A DNA stretch of 16,938 nt from positions 1 to 16,938 of the forward strand of contig JADJSZ010000100.1 in NCBI GenBank assembly GCA_016711405.1, in the 5' to 3' direction. The notes under the pieces were generated by a model. It did not search any database, was not told the DNA's origin, and saw nothing but the letters and a program-made list of their open reading frames with translations. Position numbers and translations under genes: made by a program. The stretch comes from Candidatus Hadersleviella danica. GTDB taxonomy: Bacteria > Chloroflexota > Anaerolineae > Promineifilales > Promineifilaceae. Numbering within the stretch: position 1 is the first letter of the stretch; the number at the start of each line of letters is the position of its first letter. Positions 13,926 through 16,938 of the stretch are shown here, piece by piece.

Positions 13926-15977
13926 TCAATTCATCAGTTCGGCCAAAAGCGCCTTATCCGCCTGAATATCGGGCAGGTTGAGTTGTTCATCTATTTCGAC
14001 GACGCGAGTCATGTGTTGGGCGGCTGTGGGCTTATCCCCCGCCTGTTGGCAGAGCAAGGCCATGTTGTAGAGGGCGGTACTCTCGCCCATTAAATCGCCC
14101 AATTCGGCATAGATTTGGTGGCCACGGGCAAAGTAGGCCAGAGCCTCGGCCGTGTGCCCTTGCCTATCGGCCAGCGTGCCCATGTGCGTCAAGGTGGTGG
14201 CCAGCCCCATTTTTTCGCCCAAAGCGTGGTAAAAATCGTAGCTCAGTTGGTGGTACTCATACGCCTGTGCCCATGCTTGTTGGCGGCCGTGCAACATGCC
14301 AATGTTGTTGAGCGTGGTCGCCAAAGCGGCTTGGCTGGCTCTGTCGGCCGCCTCTTCTAACAACTCCTGCGCCTGTTCGTACACCTCGAGCGCTTCGTCG
14401 CCCAATTGGAGCCGGGCGTAAATTGCGCCCATGTTGTTTAGCACGACGGCAAGGGTGGCGTGGTCGGCCGTTTTTTCCAACACCTGCCGCGCCTGCTGGT
14501 ACGCCTCGAGAGCTTGGTCAAAGTTCTCTTGCTTGTGGTAGATGGCGCCGAGGTTGCTGGACAACACGCCGCGCAGGGATAAATCTTTGGCAGGGATGAC
14601 GTTCAGGGTCGTTTCGGTCCACGTGCGCCAATCTTGCCACAGACCGCGCCGGGCAAAATAGCTGTTCATGGCCAGCAAGAATTGGATGATGGGCTGGGTG
14701 TCGGCTCGCGCCACGGCCGTTTGAAACGCCACCCGCAACTGCTCTAAATCTTGGCTAATGAGATGCCAATCGGCCGAGGTGCGTTTTTGCACCCACTGCA
14801 AATAATAGTTCATGTGCCGCTGGCGCAGGGCTTCTAGCTCCTTTTTTTCCTCGAGCAAGCTCTGACCAAAATCGGCGAGGGTGCTGTGCAGGGTAAAGCG
14901 GCCGTCGCCCAACGGCTCCACCATTTGTTGGTTAACCAAGGCGACCATCATGCGCTGGGCGGGGCGGCTCTCCAATTGCCACAAATAAGCGGCCGTTTCG
15001 ATGCCAAAAGAGCGCGGCTTGCTCCCAAAAATGGCCAACTGGCGGAAGGCTCGCCGCTCGTGGTCGCCCGGCAAATGGTCATAACTAACCGCCAGCATGA
15101 GGCGCATAGACCCCGCGCCCTTGCTCCCCCCGCGATTTAAGCCCAGCCGGGTTTCGCGTTCGTTGAGTTCGGCCAGCGCATTGGCAAACCCAAGGCCGGC
15201 TTGCCACTCCCGCGCCATCATCTGCCCCGCCAAAGCGATGCCAATGGGCAAGCCACCCATCCGCTTGACCAACGCAATCGCGCCAGCGCGGTCGGCTTGC
15301 ACCGCTTGAGGGATAAATTGTTGCAACAGGGTCAGGGAATCCGCGTCGTTGAGTGGCGCGACGGTGAGGTGGGTGTAGGAACCACCTAATTCGGTTCCCA
15401 AATTGCCGCGCCGGGTGGTGATGATGACGCAACTGCTGGGGGAGGCGACAAGAAAGGGCACGGCCGAGGCGGCCTCCCACACATCATCTAGCACAATGAG
15501 CAATTTTTTGTTGTGGATGAGGCTCCGCAGGGCGCGGGAGCGGGTTTCGGCCGTGGCATAACCCGCCAAATCCGCGCCAAATTGGTCGCCCCAGTTGGCA
15601 AGGGTGGAGAGGGGGTCGGCCGTGGGGCCGAGTTCTGTCCACAAGGTTCCATCGCTAAATTCTTCGACGAGAAGGGGGTCGTTGACCACGGCCGCCGCCA
15701 GCGCCGATTTACCCACGCCGGCCATGCCTGTCAGGATGATGAGTTGGGGGGTATCGGCCGTGTTCGGCCGCTCTTGAATAGCGGCGAGGCAATCGAAAAG
15801 GAGAGCCGAACGGCCGATAAAGGGGGAGGGCGCGGGGGGGGCAAGGCGTGGGGTCGGCCGAATTTCGGCCGTGCCTTGGTAGATATTTTGGATGTTGACG
15901 ATTTTATCGCCACCTACAAAATCGCCCGTGACGGAAAGGTCGAGGTCGCCGCCTGCGTGGATGTTTGAGTTTGCCAT
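13926..15977 (-). CDS. NB-ARC STAND NTPase with C-terminal TPR repeats
   Basis: A 683-residue protein of the STAND class, which uses a nucleotide switch to respond to a ligand, often by oligomerising. The N-terminus has NIHAGGDLDLSVTGDFVGGDKI (about 5-26); a GDFVGGDKI motif occurs near the start of some bacterial STAND proteins. The NB-ARC part has Walker A GMAGVGKS (84-91), Walker B LLIVLDDVW (159-167), ITTRRG (186-191), GLPIGIAL (242-249), and an MHD-like LHSTLADF. Tetratricopeptide repeats fill roughly 470-670 (LSSNLGAIYHKQENFDQALE, LNNMGAIYARLQLGDEALE and further copies). No nuclease, TIR, protease or membrane effector is fused to it. I chose the ATG at 15977 over a TTG at 16031 because the extension (MPKRFERVTVNHHPRERP) has no domain. 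Roles could include transcription or stress signalling, or defence. Its neighbours are signalling genes. Confidence 0.9.
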   Translation of the reverse strand: MANSNIHAGGDLDLSVTGDFVGGDKIVNIQNIYQGTAEIRPTPRLAPPAPSPFIGRSALLFDCLAAIQERPNTADTPQLIILTGMAGVGKSALAAAVVNDPLLVEEFSDGTLWTELGPTADPLSTLANWGDQFGADLAGYATAETRSRALRSLIHNKKLLIVLDDVWEAASAVPFLVASPSSCVIITTRRGNLGTELGGSYTHLTVAPLNDADSLTLLQQFIPQAVQADRAGAIALVKRMGGLPIGIALAGQMMAREWQAGLGFANALAELNERETRLGLNRGGSKGAGSMRLMLAVSYDHLPGDHERRAFRQLAIFGSKPRSFGIETAAYLWQLESRPAQRMMVALVNQQMVEPLGDGRFTLHSTLADFGQSLLEEKKELEALRQRHMNYYLQWVQKRTSADWHLISQDLEQLRVAFQTAVARADTQPIIQFLLAMNSYFARRGLWQDWRTWTETTLNVIPAKDLSLRGVLSSNLGAIYHKQENFDQALEAYQQARQVLEKTADHATLAVVLNNMGAIYARLQLGDEALEVYEQAQELLEEAADRASQAALATTLNNIGMLHGRQQAWAQAYEYHQLSYDFYHALGEKMGLATTLTHMGTLADRQGHTAEALAYFARGHQIYAELGDLMGESTALYNMALLCQQAGDKPTAAQHMTRVVEIDEQLNLPDIQADKALLAELMN

Positions 15978-16039
15978 AGGACGCTCTCTAGGGTGATGAT
16001 TAACTGTAACCCGCTCGAATCGTTTGGGCAAGGATTGGG

Positions 16040-16055
16040 CAGTACCGTGGTACTG
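16040..16055. promoter_or_regulatory. 16-bp palindrome, possible operator
   Basis: CAGTACC-GT-GGTACTG has perfect 7-bp arms with a 2-bp centre, upstream of the STAND gene (start 15977) in the divergent region. A dimeric regulator could bind it; the regulator is unknown. It is too tight to form a normal hairpin. Confidence 0.35.
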
Positions 16056-16156
16056 TTTTGGCGTGAGGAAGCTGTGAAAAGTAGAACATTGAGGTGGCGG
16101 CTCGCTTCTCGCCCCTTGGGTTAGTTAAATGTATACTGATTATGATGGGTATGCTG

Positions 16157-16172
16157 GTGTATTAAAATACAC
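16157..16172. promoter_or_regulatory. 16-bp palindrome, possible operator upstream of the thiolase gene
   Basis: GTGTATT-AA-AATACAC has perfect 7-bp arms and a 2-bp centre, about 75 bp before the thiolase start. Its right arm merges into a run of ATACACC-like heptamers. The 7-2-7 layout matches the palindrome at 16040-16055, but the sequence differs. Confidence 0.35.
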
Positions 16173-16200
16173 AAATACACCAATACACCAATAAACAAAC
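16166..16200. repeat. ATACACC-type heptamer repeat upstream of the thiolase gene
   Basis: Consecutive 7-bp units of the kinds AATACAC, AAATACACC, AATACACC and AATAAACA run up to 16200. It is a short member of the same heptameric repeat class seen at carA and other borders. The rest of the 15978-16247 gap holds the palindromes listed separately and no gene longer than the 13-codon frame at 16210. Confidence 0.55.
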
Positions 16201-16209
16201 GACCAGATT

Positions 16210-16251
16210 ATGACCGTGAAAAATTTCACCTGCACAGGAATAAACCCATGA
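16210..16251 (+). CDS. Possible 13-codon leader ORF coupled to the thiolase gene
   Basis: ATG at 16210 opens a 13-residue frame (MTVKNFTCTGINP) whose TGA overlaps the thiolase ATG as ATGA. The arrangement would couple translation of the two. It includes the palindrome GTGAAA-AA-TTTCAC (16216-16229). No good ribosome binding site precedes it, and a frame this short arises easily by chance. Confidence 0.2.
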   Translation: MTVKNFTCTGINP

Positions 16252-16938
16252 CCCAAGATGCTTATATCTTCGATGCCATCCGCACGCCACGCGGCAAGGG
16301 CAAGAAAAATGGTTCGTTATACGAAGTTGCACCGATTGATTTAATCGCCAATTTGCTCCAAGAACTGCAACAGCGGCACGATTTAGACACCTCACAGGTA
16401 GATGATATTGTGGTGGGGTGTGTGACCCCCATTGGCGACCAAGGGGCGGATATTGCCCGCACGGCCGCTATTTATGCTAATTGGCATGTAGACACGCCGG
16501 GCGTGCAACTCAATCGGTTTTGCGCCTCGGGCCTCGAGGCGGTGAACACGGCCGCCATGAAAATCCGCTCGGGCTGGGAACACCTCGTCGTCGCTGGCGG
16601 GGTGGAATCCATGTCCCGCGTGCCGATGGGCAGTGATGGCGGCGCATGGGTGCTAGACCCCAAAGTCAACCTGCAAACGGGCTTTGTGCCCCAAGGCATC
16701 GGTGCCGATTTAATCGCCACCCTCGAGGGATTTAGCCGCGAAGATGTGGATGCGTTCGCCTTGCGCTCCCAGCAACGCGCCACCCATGCCCGCGCCAACG
16801 GCTACTTCAATAAATCTATCATCCCTGTGCGCGACCGCAATGGGCTGATGGTTTTGGAGCAAGACGAATACATTCGCCCCGAGACGACAATGGCGGGTTT
16901 GGGTAGTCTCAGCCCCGCTTTTGGCATGATGGGCGAGA
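16248..16938 (+). CDS. Acetyl-CoA C-acetyltransferase / thiolase, 5' part
   Basis: The first 230 codons of a thiolase, usually about 390-430 aa; the rest is beyond the window. Thiolases condense or cleave acyl-CoA with CoA in fatty-acid oxidation or acetoacetyl-CoA formation. The N-terminal domain shows FDAIRTPRGKG (8-18), GCVTPIGDQGADIAR (57-71), the nucleophile Cys92 in NRFCASGLEAVN, and GGVESMSRVPMGSDGG. The sequence continues through FSREDVDAFALRSQQRA. The C-terminal active-site motifs (GHP and CGGGG) lie outside, so the substrate class cannot be assigned. AGGA stands 9 nt before the ATG. It is divergent from the STAND gene. Two palindromes and a heptamer repeat lie in its upstream region, so a dimeric regulator is possible but not shown. 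Confidence 0.93.
   Translation, partial: MTQDAYIFDAIRTPRGKGKKNGSLYEVAPIDLIANLLQELQQRHDLDTSQVDDIVVGCVTPIGDQGADIARTAAIYANWHVDTPGVQLNRFCASGLEAVNTAAMKIRSGWEHLVVAGGVESMSRVPMGSDGGAWVLDPKVNLQTGFVPQGIGADLIATLEGFSREDVDAFALRSQQRATHARANGYFNKSIIPVRDRNGLMVLEQDEYIRPETTMAGLGSLSPAFGMMGE

Noticed and set aside
15978..16031. TTG start at 16031 for the STAND gene
   Set aside because: It adds a basic, unconserved-looking extension; the ATG at 15977 leads directly into the GGDLDLSVTGDFVGGDKI segment.
16040..16055. CAGTACC-GT-GGTACTG followed by TTTT as a terminator
   Set aside because: A 2-nt loop is too small for a stable hairpin and neither neighbouring gene ends here; it is better read as a possible operator.

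Overview
The window is GC-rich, gene-dense bacterial DNA. No RNA gene, CRISPR array or intact insertion sequence was seen. The best guess for the organism is a heterotrophic Chloroflexota bacterium (Anaerolineae-like). This is an inference from the mix of a UPF0182 giant membrane protein, NB-ARC/TPR and CHASE4/dCache signalling proteins, heptameric intergenic repeats, and a strongly over-represented CGGCCG palindrome. No marker gene settles it, and filamentous cyanobacteria share some of these traits.

Region 1 (1-2395): on the minus strand lie a urate oxidase whose 3' end is cut by the window edge, and carA, the small subunit of carbamoyl-phosphate synthase. They are separated by about 200 bp of low-complexity DNA that includes a T23-CC-T38 run. 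Heptamer repeats lie at the carA start and, in frame, inside carA. Region 2 (2396-6603): on the plus strand lie a 970-residue UPF0182 membrane protein and a GT1-type glycosyltransferase, 44 bp apart and probably co-transcribed. Region 3 (6604-7942): an AT-rich patch holds a 151-bp element with terminal inverted repeats (MITE-like) and a bidirectional terminator. A minus-strand pair follows: a seven-helix membrane protein of unknown family and a 33-residue single-helix protein with a strong ribosome binding site. The pair has a candidate promoter and a leader containing a terminator-like hairpin.

Region 4 (7943-15977): four minus-strand signalling genes. In transcription order they are an NB-ARC STAND NTPase with TPR repeats, a winged-helix/cNMP-binding-fold/degenerate MinD-like protein, a dCache-HAMP-GAF sensor interrupted by an in-frame TAA, and a CHASE4-HAMP-HisKA-HATPase sensor kinase. 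Shared orientation and theme suggest a signalling locus, but the gaps (92, 253 and 115 bp) mean one operon is not proven. Region 5 (15978-16938): a divergent intergenic region with three 2-bp-centred palindromes and a possible 13-codon leader ORF, then the 5' part of an acetyl-CoA acetyltransferase (thiolase) gene on the plus strand, cut by the window end.

The observations most worth follow-up are the in-frame stop in the dCache sensor, the CGGCCG excess and its scarcity in the histidine kinase gene, the small membrane protein, the MITE-like element, the carA-internal heptamers, and the unusual STAND plus cNMP-fold/pseudo-ATPase cluster.
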